Assembly (NCBI GenBank): GCA_029783825.1
Contig: JAREIK010002984.1
Location: 104,030 to 168,029 of the forward strand
From: Sapria himalayana
Lineage: Eukaryota; Streptophyta; Magnoliopsida; Malpighiales; Rafflesiaceae
Direction: 5' to 3'
Length of the DNA: 64,000 nucleotides
Both the position numbers and the translations under genes were made by a program. A model generated the notes under the pieces. The model was not told the DNA's origin. It was given only the letters and a program-made list of their open reading frames with translations, and made no database searches. Positions 1-13,255 of the stretch are shown here, in pieces (the stretch's first letter is position 1; each line of letters begins with the position of its first letter).

Positions 1-39
1 CCTTCAACCTCCCCTCATATATCGGACAACCTAAGTACA

Positions 40-827
40 TTATGCCCCTTTAATTTCTGAGAAGCATGTGATATTTTTGATTTTATCTACTAACTTTAAT
101 TTTGCATTTTTAGCAAGCATAAACTGACATTTACTTTTATTTACCATTTGACCTGTTTCTTTTTCAAATATTTGAAGAAGATCTATAAGGTTCATTAATG
201 ACTTTGTACTAGCATTTGTAAAAATTATAAGGTCATCTGCATAGGCTATATAGCCTATTCTGGGTGTATTCCTTGGTTGTCTAAATGACATTATTTTACC
301 TTCGGATATTCTCTTATTCAAGTTTCGAATTAATAATTCTAAGTAGATATCAAAAAGAAGGGGGGATAACGGATCCCCTTGCCTTATACTTCTATTTGGT
401 TTAAATTCCTCAATTATCTTTCCATTTACAAGGACTCTTACCCAAGTACTTGAAATTCATCTATATTTAGATCTATGGTTAGCTCAGAGAAACCGAACCT
501 TCTCAGCACAAAACAAAGGGTATCCCATTCTACTCTATCGAAGGCTTTCGATAGATCCAGCTTAACCACTAAATTTTTTCCTCTTGATTTACCTCCTATT
601 TCTTTCATCATTTCTGATGCAAGTTTTATATTTTCAATCATTAATCTATTTTTGACAAAACCCATTTGTTCCTGAGATATTATTGAAGGTAAAATTAAGC
701 TTAGTCTATTTTGTAATATTTTTGCTAAAATTTTATAAATAGCATTGCTTAAACTTATAGGTCTGTAATCCTCGCATTTTGTGGCGATTCTTTTTTTGGA
801 ATTAATACTATAAAAGATTTTGCCCAT
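40..827 (-). pseudogene. LINE-A ORF2 reverse transcriptase, broken
   Basis: The RT core copies element RNA at the nicked target. Fragment 827-438 carries the DYRPISLSN block and motif A (LDLSKAFDRVEWD, catalytic Asp present). After a frame break, motif B RQGDPLSP is read at 361-384. Motif C YADD is at 232-243 inside fragment 321-40, followed by KSKC of the thumb-proximal block. All catalytic aspartates are present but no single frame joins them. The thumb and any zf-RVT domain would lie left of position 1. Positions 828-1050 hold the degraded region N-terminal to the RT core. Confidence 0.92.
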
Positions 828-1050
828 GATTTTGGGATTTCCGCACCTACAAAAAAACTTGCAATTACGGGGACTAGCTCAGTTTTAACCGTATGCCAGT
901 TTGACTGGAAAAAATAATTATTCCAACCATCCGGTCCTGCTGCACTCTCTTTTTCAAGATTAAAGACAGACTCTTTAACTTCTGGTTCTTCTGGGAATCA
1001 ATTCCATTAAATGGTTTTGAGCTCCGTAATGGTTGCCCTAATCTCATGCA

Positions 1051-1449
1051 TTAGAGAATTGTCTGTCCTACGTGACTGACTGCATAATTGGTTTGCAAAA
1101 AAATTTTAAAAAGAGTTCCTATTTCCTTTTCATCTTCTACCCATTTTCCTTCTTCATTTTTTAGTCCTTTAATTTTATTCTTTTGAGATTTTATTTTAGT
1201 CATATTATAAAAGAATTTAGTATTACGGTCACCATCTTTTAACCATTTAATCTTTGCACGTTGTTTCCAATAAATTTCTTCCATGTGTAATTTCAATCTT
1301 AGTTCTCCTTTAGCCTTACTTAGTTCTATCCGAGTTTCATTATTATTAATGGAGTCAAAATCTTGTTCCAACTTGGCTACTTTTTCTTCTACTTTTTTTA
1401 GCTCCTGATTTAATTTTCCAAAGACCTTTTTGTCCATGTTTTTAAGCAA
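1051..1449 (-). pseudogene. LINE-A ORF2 linker between endonuclease and RT
   Basis: This 132-codon segment is shifted out of frame relative to the endonuclease part. It is charged and probably coiled-coil in its first half (ELKKVEEKVAKLEQDF). It then carries WLKDGDRNTKFFYNMTK, the sequence typical of plant L1 ORF2 just before the RT (family form: GDxNTKFFH). It has no catalytic role of its own. It shows that ORF2 continues past the frameshift between 1554 and 1449. Confidence 0.82.
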
Positions 1450-1553
1450 GCTTTTAGCCTCAGAAGCTTAATTGATAGAACTTGCATCAGCTTGCCCTCT
1501 GCTGGCACTTTCCAAGACTCTTTGATGAGTCTTTCATAGCTTGTATGCTTTAC

Positions 1554-2276
1554 CTACATATTTTGGAATTTAAAATTAGACGTATTACCATGGTTTCTTT
1601 GTATCGTGATAAGCAGTGGGCTATGGTCAAAACAAATTCTATTTAAGTGTCTAAGCTCCGTAATCCCTTGTGAGGTGACCCACTTTGTGTTACACATTAT
1701 CCTATCCAGGCGAGCCCAGATGACTCCTCTTTTTTGCCAGTTATTACACCAGGTATATCTCGAACCAGTGAAATCTATTTCCATTAGATTAGTAATAGTA
1801 TTTGTGTCATTAAATTGTTTCATGGCTACCTTATCCGGTGGTTTGCCACCTTTCTTTTCTTGAGGGCTCCTAATTATATTAAAGTCGCCTCCTATGATCC
1901 GAGGTGAGTTTCTACTTGCTATATCTTTCATTTCCTCCGATAGAGCTAACCTAGATTGTTTATCGTTTTTTGCATAAACTGCTGAAATTATTTGATCTGT
2001 GTTCTTATCTAATTTGAAGTGTACTATCTATTTAGTATCTTTTAATATTTCAATATTCAGCTTATTGTGCCATAAAATCCAAAGTTTACTATTTAAATTA
2101 GCATAAGCCTTATTAAAACCTAAAATTTCTCTATATTTATTTAATTGATCTTGCAGGACCATTGGCTCTACAATAATCATTAATGATATTTTATGTTCTT
2201 TAATTAAAAGTCTTAATCTATTTATCGTGGGGCTATTAGCTACCCCCCTAACATTCCAGTATAGGCATCTATCCAT
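1554..2276 (-). pseudogene. LINE-A ORF2 N-terminus: APE-type endonuclease, broken
   Basis: This domain nicks target DNA to prime reverse transcription. The first Met at 2276 opens with WNVRG, the usual L1 endonuclease start (metal-ligand Asn). It is followed by an Asp/Glu-containing strand (IIVEPMV), GGDFN at mid-domain, GSRYTWCNN, LDRIMCN and a closing FDHSPLL. The family motif is SDHxPL, so Ser has become Phe but the catalytic Asp-His pair remains. One in-frame TAG at 2028 splits the domain into 2276-2028 and 1931-1554; both parts are in the same frame. ORF1 ends about 150 bp upstream. Confidence 0.88.
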
Positions 2277-2431
2277 TAAAACCTAATTTGGCTCGAGCTC
2301 GAGTTGTACACTTGGATTCATAAGACATGTTAGCATTTTCTTCGTATTTCTTACTGTTTTAGGAGTGTGAGTATTTTCATGCTTAATCTCATTATATTTT
2401 ACCTGTTTTCCAAGCACCATGGCCATTCGCT

Positions 2432-3642
2432 TCAGGGCCTCCAAAGATTGGGTTCTAGAGAGATTCCCCCAATCTTCATTATAAATATATAATCATCATT
2501 TGCCTTCTCCTCAGGCTCGTCTTGAGATACATCACCCTTATTGATTGAAGGACAACTAAAAATTACCGATTCATCTTCAGGGAAGTCTAGAAGATCCTCG
2601 TTTATCCACGCATAATCTTCAAGTTTTTCTTTCAATACGATTCTAGTTTTGGATGTTTTTTTTGTTTTCTCCTGTGTTTTACCTCCTCCCATCCTTTATT
2701 TAAGTGATCCTCCTTCTCTATCTCCAAGTTAACCTCTGTTGGGATTACTTCTACTTGATTATTCTTTGGGTAATCTGCTGGAAAACATGGAATACCTCCA
2801 CTGTCCAGATCTCCCTTCGGCTGGATATTTTGCTTGTGAAGAGGGGCCTTCTCTTTCCTTATCCATTGCATTACCTTCTTACCTCCTCCTTCATGCCGCT
2901 ACCCATTGTTCTGCTCATCTTCCCCCACCTTGCACGATATATTTTCATGCCCGAGCCTCTTACAACTTAGGCAGTAAGGAGGAAGGCTTTCGGGGATGAC
3001 TGTTTGCCAAAACCCCTCGGCCTATTCACCTTCACCACTGCCTATCCATAGTTTGTCAGGCGGTTTAGTCAAGAGGTTAAGCTCGACACATACACGAGCT
3101 TTATTCGGCCTTGACATGGCTACTGTGGCTTCGTCCCGTAGCATGGGTTTTCCCAAACACGATGAAATCGCATAGAGAGACGTTTCAGAGAATAAATGAA
3201 TTGGCAGAAATGGCAATGTAAACCATACCGGGGCTATAGGCGCCTCTTCCAGAGGAGTGAAATCTTTTGTCCACTTCAGTATACGCATGGGGAAGCCGTC
3301 GACTTGCCATAAACCTCGCTGCCATAGGCGATATTGATCCTGCAGTAGAGAGCATTGCAGCACGACATGTTTGGCGTCGAAGTCAAGGAACTTCACCTTC
3401 CCCTTAAGCTTTAAATTATCGATAAATTTCTGAACTCCAATCGCACGAGGCCTGCCGTGGGAGAACTTACCTATGAGCGTGTATTCGAAAGGTTCTAAGA
3501 GCCTTCGAGTTTCTTCGGCAGAGAAGATGATAACCGAGAGCTCGTTTTTGTTCCTGTGAGTTCGTAATATCGATGCGGTCCCTTTCACAATCGAGGCAAA
3601 CGACTTATTGTTTAATAATAAGTCGGTTTTCTCCATTCTCAC
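2432..3642 (-). pseudogene. LINE-A ORF1 (gag-like, DUF4283-type region with zinc knuckle), broken
   Basis: In L1-type elements ORF1 is a nucleic-acid-binding protein that packages the element RNA. Frame 3642-3022 (206 codons) shows the DUF4283-type pattern common in plant LINE ORF1: a basic N-terminus, then a PVWFTLPFLPIHLF stretch, then an LG-KP segment. An in-frame TAG follows at 3022. The same frame then continues through a CCHC knuckle (2932-2973), crosses a second stop, and resumes as a 79-codon piece (2871-2632). That piece is lysine-rich near its end. A frameshift moves the tail into the frame 2692-2432, which is acidic. The two stops and one frameshift mark a pseudogene. The start is the first Met of the long frame. 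Confidence 0.85.
2932..2973 (-). other. CCHC zinc knuckle of LINE-A ORF1
   Basis: The minus strand encodes CLSCKRLGHENISC, a full C-x2-C-x4-H-x4-C retroviral-type zinc knuckle. It is in the same frame as the ORF1 fragments on either side, just after the in-frame stop at 3022. All four metal ligands are intact even though the ORF around them is broken. Confidence 0.9.
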
Positions 3643-3760
3643 CTTGAAAAGAGCTTGATTTGAGCAACAATGGAGAGTTTCTCTCTCTAGAAAATGGGAT
3701 TTTCTCTCTCTATAAAGTGTGAGCGTTTTGTTTTGAAAGAGAGAACCATTTTTTTAACCT
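3643..3760 (-). other. LINE-A 5' leader and junction with array
   Basis: About 118 bp lie between the ORF1 start and the first CTAT units. They contain two near-repeats of a short TTTTCTCTCTCTATAAA-like stretch (plus strand, about 3675-3718). No gene is seen. This is most likely the 5' UTR of LINE-A. The exact 5' border is uncertain because the flanking DNA is low complexity. Confidence 0.5.
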
Positions 3761-6186
3761 ATGAATCAATCAATTAATCAATTTATCTATCTATTTATTC
3801 GTCTATCTGATGATCTATTTATCTATCTATTAGTGTATCAATCTATATATTTATTAGTCTATATGACTATATATTTATCTATCTATCTAACTAACTATCT
3901 ATTCGTCTATCACTCTATCTATCTATCTATATATCTACCTATCTATCTATATGTCTATTAGTCTTTCTATCTATCGATCTTTTTATCAAATTTTTTATCT
4001 ATTTATCTATCTCTTTGATTATCAATCTTTATATCTATCAATCTATCTATTTATCTGTCTATCTGTATATCTATATATCTATTAATTTTCTTATCTTTCT
4101 GTATATTTGCATATCTACCATTCTATGTATCTATATATTTATGTATCTTTCTATATAAGTAATTATCTATTTGTCTATCAATCTATATGTCTATTTGTCT
4201 ATCTATATTTATGTGTATATGTTGATCTATCTATAAGTTTATTAGTCTATTAGTCTTCTTGTCTATCTATCTTCTTTTCTATCTATCTATCTATCTGACT
4301 ATCTATCTTTATTTCTGTCTATCTTTTTATCTGTCTATTTGTCTATTTCTCAATCTGTCAATCTGTCAGTCTATCAATCAATCAATCTATCTATCTATCT
4401 ATCTGTTGATATATCTATTATCTATCTATCTTACTATTTATCTATTTATATACTTGTCTACCTATCTAGCTGTCTATCTTTCTATCTATCTATTTGTCTG
4501 TCTATCATATATCTATCTATCTGTCAATATATCTAACTACCTACATATCTACCTAACTATCGACGTATCTATCTACCTATCTATCTATCTATCTATCTGT
4601 TTGTCTAACTATCTATCGATTTATTAGTCTGTCTATCTATCAATTTGCCTATCTTTTATTTGTCAATCTATATATCTTACTATCTATAAACCTGTCTATA
4701 TATCTATATGTTTATATATCTTTCTATCTATCTATATAATTTTCTTTTAGTCTATTGTTTATCTATCTATCTTTCTATCTATCTATCTGTCTATATGTTT
4801 ATCTATCTATCTTTCCATCATTCTATCATTCTATCTATATATATATATCTCTATTTATCTATCTATCTATTATTTCTCTCAATAAATCTGATCAAATGTC
4901 AATCTGTCTTTCAGTTTATCTTTTTATATGTGTATCTTTCTATCTATCAAACTATCTGTCAAACTGAATAACTATCTATCTATCTACATATCTATTTATC
5001 TGTCTATATGTTTATTTATCTATTTGTCTATATGTCTATTTTTCTATTTATCTATCATTCTATCTATATATCTATTTATTTGTCTATTTGCCTATTTGTC
5101 TATCTATCTAAATATCTATCTATTTATCTATTTGTCTATCTGTCAACCTATCTATCTATCAATCAAACAACCAAATTATCTCTCTATCTATCTATCTAAT
5201 TATTTATTTATCTATTTAATATTTATATATATCTATATATTTATTTATCTAACTATCAATCAATTTATCTATCTTTTTATCTATCATCTATCTATCTACT
5301 ATCTATCAATTTCTCTTTTTATTTATCTATTTATCTATTTGCTTATTTGTCTATTTATCTATATATCTCTCTTTCTTTCTATTTAACTATATATCTATCT
5401 GTCTATTTTTCTATCTGTGTATTTCATTATATATCTATCTGTCTATAATTGTATCCGTCTATCTATTTATTTATCAATCTTTCTACTTGCCTATCTATCT
5501 ATCTATCTATGTATATTTATATCTTCCTAAAATCTATATATCTATTTATCTAACTATCTATATATTTGTCTACTTATCTTTCTATCTATCTACTTATCTA
5601 TCTATCTATAAATAAATCTATCTATGTATCTATCTAATTATCTATCAATCTGTCTACCTATCTATCTATCTTTTTGTATATCTTTATATCTGTCTATTTA
5701 CCTATGTCTCTCTATTTCTCTGTCTATATTTTTATCTCTCTATCAGTCTATCTATCTGTCTGTCTGTCAATATTTCTATCTATTTATCTGTTTATCTATA
5801 AATATGTCTATCTATCTAATTGTATATCTATCTATCTTTTTAATTATTTGACTATCTATTTTTTCACTCTATCTAATTATATATCTATCTATTTGTATAT
5901 ATGTTTATTTGTATATATGCCTATTTGTAAGATTTTTCTATCTGTCCATCTATCTATTTGTAATATATGTTTATCTCTTTGTCTATTAATCTATCAATCA
6001 ATCTATAAATAAATTTATAAATCAATCAACAAAGGTATCTATCCATCTATCTATCTATATATCTTTCTAATTATCATTTTATATATTTAGTTATCGATCA
6101 ATCTATCTATCTATATATTTATCTATCTATCTATCAACCTATCTACCTACCTACATATCTATCTATCTATATATATATATCTACTT

Positions 6187-6244
<58 letters not shown>

Positions 6245-8495
6245 ATCTATCTATATATCTATATCTATATCTATATCTATTAATCTATCAATCAATTTGT
6301 CTTCTTATTTATATGTCTATCTATCTATCATTTAGTCTATCTTTCAATCTGTCAATCTAACTTTCTAACTATATATCAATCTATCTATCTATCTCTATGC
6401 CTATTTATCTATCTATCTATCTATCTATATGTCTAATTATCTATTTATCTATCTTTCTATCTCCCTATTTGTCTATCCTTTTAAATATATATATCTATAT
6501 ATTTTTCTATCTATCTGATAATGATTCTATCATTCTATTTTTCTATCTTTTTGTTTATATTTTTATCTACTTGCCTATCTATCTATCTAAATATCTATAT
6601 ATCTGTCTGTCTATCTATCTATAAATCAATCTTTCTATCTATATATGAGTCTATCTATTTATTAATCTATTTGTCTCTATGTTTATTTGTTAATTTGTGT
6701 ATATGTCTATATGTCTATCTATCTATCTTTCTATCTGTATAACTGTCTATCTATCTATATGTCTATCTGACTATATATCTAATAGTCTATATGTCTATTT
6801 GTCTATATGCCTATCTATCTATCTGTTTGTTTGTCTGTCGATCTGTCTATCTGTCTTTCTATCTATGTTTTATCTTACGATCTTTTTATTTGTTTATCTA
6901 TCTCTCTATCTGCCTATATCACTATTTTTCTATCTATCTATCTATATATTTGTATATTTGTTTATCTATCAATCTTTCTATGTGTATATATGTCTAGTTA
7001 TCTATCTATCTTTCTATTTGTCTATCTGTCTATCTATCTGTCTATTTGTATATCTATCTCTTAGTCTATTTATCTATCTATCTCTCTCTCTATATTTCAA
7101 TCTATCTATCTTCTATCAATTTATCTATTTATCTAGCTATATATCTATTTATACATATATCTATCTCACTATCTATCTAATTATCTTTCGAACTCTTTAT
7201 CTATCTTATAATTTCTCTAGTTATCTATCTATTTATCTACCTTTTTATCTATCTTTCTAATTTCTTTCAATTTGTTATCTTTTTATGTGTCGATTGATCT
7301 ATCTAACAATTTGTCAATTTGTCTATTTATCTATCTATTTATCTTTTGTCTATTTATTTAATTCTCTATATGTTTATCTTTCTATCCATAAAACTATCTA
7401 TCTATTTGTCTATCTTTTTATTTATCTATCTGCCAATATTTTTTTTATCTATATAAGTCTATCATTCTATCATTCTATTAAGTTTATTTCTTTTTATCAA
7501 TCTATATACATGACTATCTATCTATCTTTGTAACTATCATTATATCCGCATATCAATCGATATATTTTTCGATCTATCTATCTATATAACTATATATCTA
7601 CCAATAAATCAATCTATATATCAATCTAACTAAATATCTGTTTGTCTACTTTTCTATCTATCTATCTTTCTATTTGTCAATATATATATCTATCAATCTA
7701 TATGTCAATCTGTCTATTTGTTTATCTATCTATATGTTCATCTATCAATGATTATCAGTCAATCAATCAATCAATATGTCTATCTATCAATATGACTATC
7801 TTTCTATCTTTCTATCTATATCTTTATATCGGTCTATTTGTTATATCTGTCTTTCTGTCTATCTGATTATCTATCAATTTTCTATCTGTCTATCTATCTA
7901 TCTCTCTATCTGGCTTTCAATATGTCGATCAATATATCAATTAATTAACCAATCTAACTATCTATCTATATATCTATATATCTATTTATATTTTTAATTA
8001 TATATTTTTCTATCCATTAATCAAACAAAATATTTATCTATTTTATATTTTTATCTATATCTATCTACCTACCATCTACCTATCTATCTTTCTATCAATC
8101 CACTTATCTACCTATCTATCTATCCATCTACATATTTATCTATCTTTCTATCATTTTTTCGAGCTTTCTATCTATTGATCTATATTTCTGACTTGCTATT
8201 TATCTATCTATATGTTTATCTATATATCTATCTATATGTCTATCTATATGTTTATATATGTTCTATCTATTAATCTATCTTTCTATTTATATGTTAATCT
8301 ATCTATATGTTTATCTATCCTTATGTTTATCTATTTATCAATCTATCATTCTATCATTATATCATTCTATATATATATCTTTATTTTATTTATGTATTTG
8401 CTTGCCTATATATATATATATATATCTATCTACCTTAATATCGATCTATCTGCTATCTATCTTTTAGGCTTATCTGTCTATCTATCAATATGTCT
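3761..8495 (+). repeat. Degenerate CTAT/CTGT tetranucleotide array A1 (4.7 kb)
   Basis: This is continuous period-4 DNA. The dominant plus-strand unit is CTAT, with frequent CTGT, TTAT, CAAT, CTTT and CTAA variants. On the minus strand the main units are GATA and GACA. No non-repeat insert longer than a few tens of bases is seen. All long plus-strand frames in it translate to LSIY-type repeats and are by-products of the period. It starts at the LINE-A leader and ends at the AT-rich 8-mer array. Confidence 0.95.
6190..6242. repeat. (AT)n microsatellite inside array A1
   Basis: A perfect run of alternating A and T of about 53 bp is flanked directly by CTAT units. Similar shorter AT runs occur throughout the arrays, for example near 26900, 29865, 31370 and 46740. 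Confidence 0.95.
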
Positions 8496-9698
8496 ATATA
8501 TAAATATATAAATATATAAATATATAAATATATAAATATATAATGATATAAATATATAATATATAAATATATAAATATATAAATATATAAATATATAAAT
8601 ATATAAATATATAAATATATAAATATATAAATATATAAATATATAAATATATAAATATATAAATATATAAATATATAAATATATAAATATATAAATATAT
8701 AAATATATAAATATATAAATATATAAATTTATAAATATATAAATATATAAATATATAAATATATAAATATATAATATTAAATATATAAATATATAAATAT
8801 ATAAATATATAAATATATAAATATATAAATATTAAATATATAAATATATAAATATATAAATGTATAAATATATAAATATATAAATTTATAAATGTATAAA
8901 TATATAAATATATAATATATAATATATAAATATATAAATATATAAATATATAAATATATAAATATATAAATATATAAATACATAAATATATAAATACATA
9001 AATATATAAATACATAAATATATAAATACATAAATATATAAATACATAAATATATAAATATATAAATACATAAATATATAAATACATAAATATATAAATA
9101 TATAAATATATAAATATATAAATACATAAATATATAAATATATAAATATATAAATATAAATATATAAATATATAAATACATAAATATAAAATACATAAAT
9201 ATATAAATACATAAATATATAAATATATAAATATATAAATACATAAATATATAAATACATAAATATATAAATATATAAATATATAAATATATAAATATAA
9301 AATATATAAATATATAATATATAAATATATATATATAAATATATAAATATATAAATATATAAATATATAAATATATAAATAATAAATACATAAATATATA
9401 TAAATACATAAATATATAATTATATAAATATATAAATATATAAATATATAAATACATAAATATATAATTATATAAATATATAAATATATAAATATATAAA
9501 TATATAAATATATAAATATATAAATATATAAAATATAAATATATAAATATATAAATATATAATATATAAATATATAAATATATAATATATAAATATATAA
9601 ATATATAAATATATAAATATATAAATATATATATAAATATATAAATATATAAATATATAATATTAAATATATAAATATATAATATATAAATATATAAT
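8496..9698. repeat. AAATATAT 8-mer minisatellite array (1.2 kb)
   Basis: There are about 145 near-perfect tandem copies of the 8-bp unit AAATATAT, with occasional 1-3 bp deletions. Between about 8976 and 9260 many units alternate with AAATACAT, giving a local 16-bp higher-order period. The minus-strand frames across it (rich in Tyr, Ile, Leu and Phe) are artefacts. The array sits where the tetranucleotide DNA switches from CTAT (left) to GATA (right). Confidence 0.97.
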
Positions 9699-9796
9699 GT
9701 TAATATATCTATTTTTCTTCTTCCTTACCCCTAATCTTAATCTTTCTAAATTGTTTCTCAATGAAAGACTTAGGTGAAGCTGCATATATATTAAGC
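9699..9796. other. Unique spacer between 8-mer array and GATA array
   Basis: About 98 bp of non-tandem DNA has a pyrimidine-rich left part (TTTTTCTTCTTCCTTACC) and an AAGCTT site at its right end. No gene is recognised. Confidence 0.6.
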
Positions 9797-11565
9797 TTAA
9801 AGATAGATAGATGAATATATAGACAAACACACAGATATATAGATAAATAAATAGACAGATAGATAGACAGATAGAAAGATATATATATATAATAAACACA
9901 TAGATAGATAGATATATAGATACATAGAGAAATATATAGATCGATAGACATATAGATAGTCAAATAAATAGATACATAAATAGATAATAATATAGTTAGA
10001 TAGATACATAGAAATATAGATATATAGATAGATAAATAGACATAATGATAGATAGATTGACAAAATGATAGATAGACACGTAGATACATAGATAGATAGA
10101 TACATAGACATTTAAATAAAAAGATAGATAGATAGATAGACAAATAGATAGACTATTATATTGAAAAAAAGATAGATAGATATATATATGTAGATAAATA
10201 GACAAATAGATAGAAAGATAGATAGACAAATAAATAAATAGATTGTTAGAGAGATAGACATATAGACAAATAAAAAGACAAATACATAGATAGATAAATA
10301 GACATATTGATTGATTGATTGACAAATTGATAAACAAATTGATAGACAAATAATTAGACAAATAGATAGACAAATATTTAGACAAATAGATAGATGGATT
10401 GAAAGAAAGATTGATAGATAGAGTGATTGACAAATTGATAGATAGATAGTCAGATTGTTTGATAAATAGATAGACAGATAGACAAATAGATAGATAGATA
10501 AATCAACAAATTATCAGACAGATAGAAAGATTTATAGATCGACATATAGATATACAGATTGATATATATTTGGATAGAAAGATAGATAAAAGATAGATAG
10601 ACAAATAGATAGATAGTTAGATAGACAAGTAAATAGGGAAAAAATTAGATAGTTAAATAAATTGATTGATAGATAAATATATAGCTAGATAGATAAATCA
10701 ATAGACAAATAGATAGAATAAATAGATCGAGATATTTATATAAAGAAAGAAAGATATATATATATATATATATAGATACATAAATAGACAAGTAGATAGA
10801 TAGAAAAATAGATTGATAGATAGACTAATAGATAGATAAATAGATTGATAGATAGACTAATAGATAGATAGATAGATAAATAGATAGCTAGTTATATAGA
10901 TTTACAGATAGATTAATAGCAAGATAGACAATATATAGTTATATAGATAGACAACTAGATAAAAACGACAAATATATAGTAAATAGATAGAATGATATAA
11001 AGATAGATAGACTAGCAAATTCAGCCAGAGAAACAATCAGGTTGGTAGGCAGACATAAAGATAGACAAACAAACAAATATACATTTAAAATGATAGAAAA
11101 ATAGACAAATAGACAATAGACAAACAAACAAACATATCGACAAATAGATATATAGACAGACAGACACATAGATAGATAGATAGATAGATAGATAGACAGA
11201 TAGACAGATAGATAGATAGATATATAGATATTTCATAGAGTGATTGATAGACATATAGATAGAAAAATTGATAGATAAATAAACTGATAGATAGATAGAC
11301 AAATAGAGAAAAAGAAAGATTGATAGATAGATACACAGGTGATAAATAGAATGATATACAAATTGAAAGATTGATTGATATACATATTATAGACAGATTA
11401 ATAGATATATTGATAGATAGATAAATAGACAGATTGATTAATAGATAGATTAATAGATAGATAGATAGACAGGACAGACAGACAGATAGATAGATAGATA
11501 GATAGACATTAGTTAGATATTTAGATAGATATTTAGATAGACAAATAGATGAATAATATATATAA
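9797..11565 (-). repeat. Degenerate GATA/GACA array A3 (1.8 kb)
   Basis: Period-4 DNA whose plus strand reads GATA, GACA, AATA and GATT, so the orientation is opposite to A1. The region 11155-11220 is the cleanest, with consecutive GATA units. Frames in it translate to SIYL-type repeats on the minus strand and are not genes. The right border, near 11565, fades into a short mixed CTAT-like stretch (to about 11620) before CACTA1. Confidence 0.93.
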
Positions 11566-12663
11566 CAATTTATCTTTCTACTATATCTATACCATTCTAT
11601 CTACCTATCTATATAGACCTATTGATTTGCTAAGGATAAGCTTGATATCTATAATTGATGCCGAGAAATCTTGAATACAGATATAATCAGTCTATATATA
11701 TATTAATATAAACAGATTAACTATATTATATATGTCCAATCTATTTAATGTGACTTATGTGTATATAATGATGGATAAATAATATATTTTCTAGCTATAT
11801 TTTAATTAAGATGTATCTATCTAATATCTTAAACAAATTGGAGCTTATAGTAGACAAGTATATTGAAATGTTTTTGTTGTAAAATGACAATTTTTTGTGG
11901 TTGTGTTTGATGCTATTTGAGCCTTAATTATGCAGTTTGAGGCTTAAAATTGATGTAGTTTGAGCCTACACCAAGAAGAGGAGAGCATGATGAGATCAGA
12001 AGAATGCCAGAAAATTTTCTTTATTGGGAGCCACACAAATTGGTGTAGCCCACCTTCTAGTTGTGGTGCTTGTTGCTGATGTCTGTTTGTTTATTAAGGT
12101 GGCCATTTTGATGATGGTGCTGGTTGCTCAACTATAACAACATGGGTTCATGAAGGATAGGCAAAGCTCCCTTCTTTTTCTATCATTTGCTCCAATTATT
12201 TGCTCGCAAATTCTTATTGATTTTACTTATTTGTATTCTTGTTAAAAAAAAGCTGATTATTAGTATGTGTATCATTTTATGTATCTATTCAATTGATAAC
12301 ATCATCTCATTTTCTAGGTTTGGGTTGTTGGATATGGTGAAGAAATATTCATCTACGTTAGGGAAACATGGGACACACAAGTGTGGTGTCTGGAATAATA
12401 AAAGATTTAGCTGATGGGATCGAAGTCGAATGCTTGGTGGCTCTAACGAGTGTCTTTATCCTTAATATTGAAGGGAAGAACATAGTGTTGGAATCAGACC
12501 TGGGAACCCATCTCTGGGAAAAAACTGCATGATTCGATTTCTCATTGAATGCTGGTTCACATTTTTGTATTTGTTTCTAAATACTTCTTATACCTACACT
12601 AAATTATTTAATTAGTTTTTTGGTTGTTAATTCTTTTGTTTCTAAAAACTGCATAACTATTTC

Positions 12664-13255
12664 ATATATGCAGTAGTAGCCCCTGAAAAGAATGAAAAGG
12701 TATTGGTAAATTCTTGAAACTGGAAGATAAAGTTGCAGTAGATGCTTGAGCTGCTAGATCTAGTCATCACGTTCATCTAGAAATTAAATAATTTTTTTCT
12801 TCACTTGTGTTTGCCTTTTGTTTTGTGTTTATAGTGTGCCTTTCATTAGTTTATAATATTGTGGCTTTGATTCTTGATTTTAGTGTTGATAATAATGTTG
12901 TTGAGGAAGTTCAAAATAATTTTTCTGAGCAATACTAGATGTAACACAACATTAGATAGCCTATATGGAATTAGAGTTAGCGGTCTTTACTAGACAGATA
13001 GGACACATAGTTCTAATAAAGAAACTGCATAGAAGTGCCTAGTAAAAATGCATCAACTAATGATGAAAATGATGATTTGTTTTAAATGATTATATACCTA
13101 TGTTATGTTTTTTTAACTATGTAATAATTGTATCAAAATAATTTCTTAATATAAAAAAATTAAAATATAAAAATCATTTATAGTATATGTTTTTATTCGA
13201 TTTATTATAAAAATATTAAAATATGTAATCATATTTTTGAAAAAAAAAATTGTCA
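12664..13255 (+). other. Captured gene-like segment, copy 1 (shared by CACTA1 and CACTA2)
   Basis: This segment aligns by eye to 17755-18340 over nearly its whole length. It includes an exon-like block ending HLEIK followed by an intron-like T-rich stretch with GTGTTTGCxTTTTGTTTTGTG, and a second block starting VDN. The block boundaries look like splice sites. Copy 1 has a stop inside the first block (GCTTGAGCTGC). The parent gene is not recognised. Confidence 0.55.

Larger units (their letters stand above)
1..3760 (-). mobile_element. LINE-A: degenerate plant L1-type retrotransposon, 3' part outside window
   Basis: A non-LTR retrotransposon is read on the minus strand in the order 5' leader, ORF1 (DUF4283-like plus CCHC knuckle), ORF2 endonuclease, linker and reverse transcriptase. 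Block order and motifs fit plant L1 elements. Both ORFs are broken by in-frame stops and frameshifts, so the copy is dead. The RT is still running at position 1, so the 3' end and poly-A tail lie outside the window. Its 5' end meets the tetranucleotide array at about 3760. No target-site duplication can be tested because one flank is missing. Confidence 0.9.

Noticed and set aside
475..675. 66-codon plus-strand frame within LINE-A RT
   Set aside because: It is antisense to the RT motif A region. The minus-strand reading explains the sequence.
3761..8495. CRISPR-like repeat/spacer arrangement
   Set aside because: Units are 4 bp and contiguous, with no constant repeat and unique spacers. The DNA is plant nuclear.
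8494..9457. Minus-strand frames of about 200 codons over the 8-mer array, rich in Tyr, Ile, Leu and Phe
   Set aside because: They are translations of the AAATATAT unit, and overlapping frames give the same repeat.
9797..11565. GATA units as functional GATA-factor promoters
   Set aside because: Single motifs cannot be told from the tandem array and there is no intact gene nearby to regulate. It is mentioned only as a possibility.
12187..12414. 75-codon frame inside CACTA1 as a gene
   Set aside because: No domain or family is recognised, the N-terminal half is AT-rich intron-like DNA, and it lies in transposon interior. It is noted only as part of the element.
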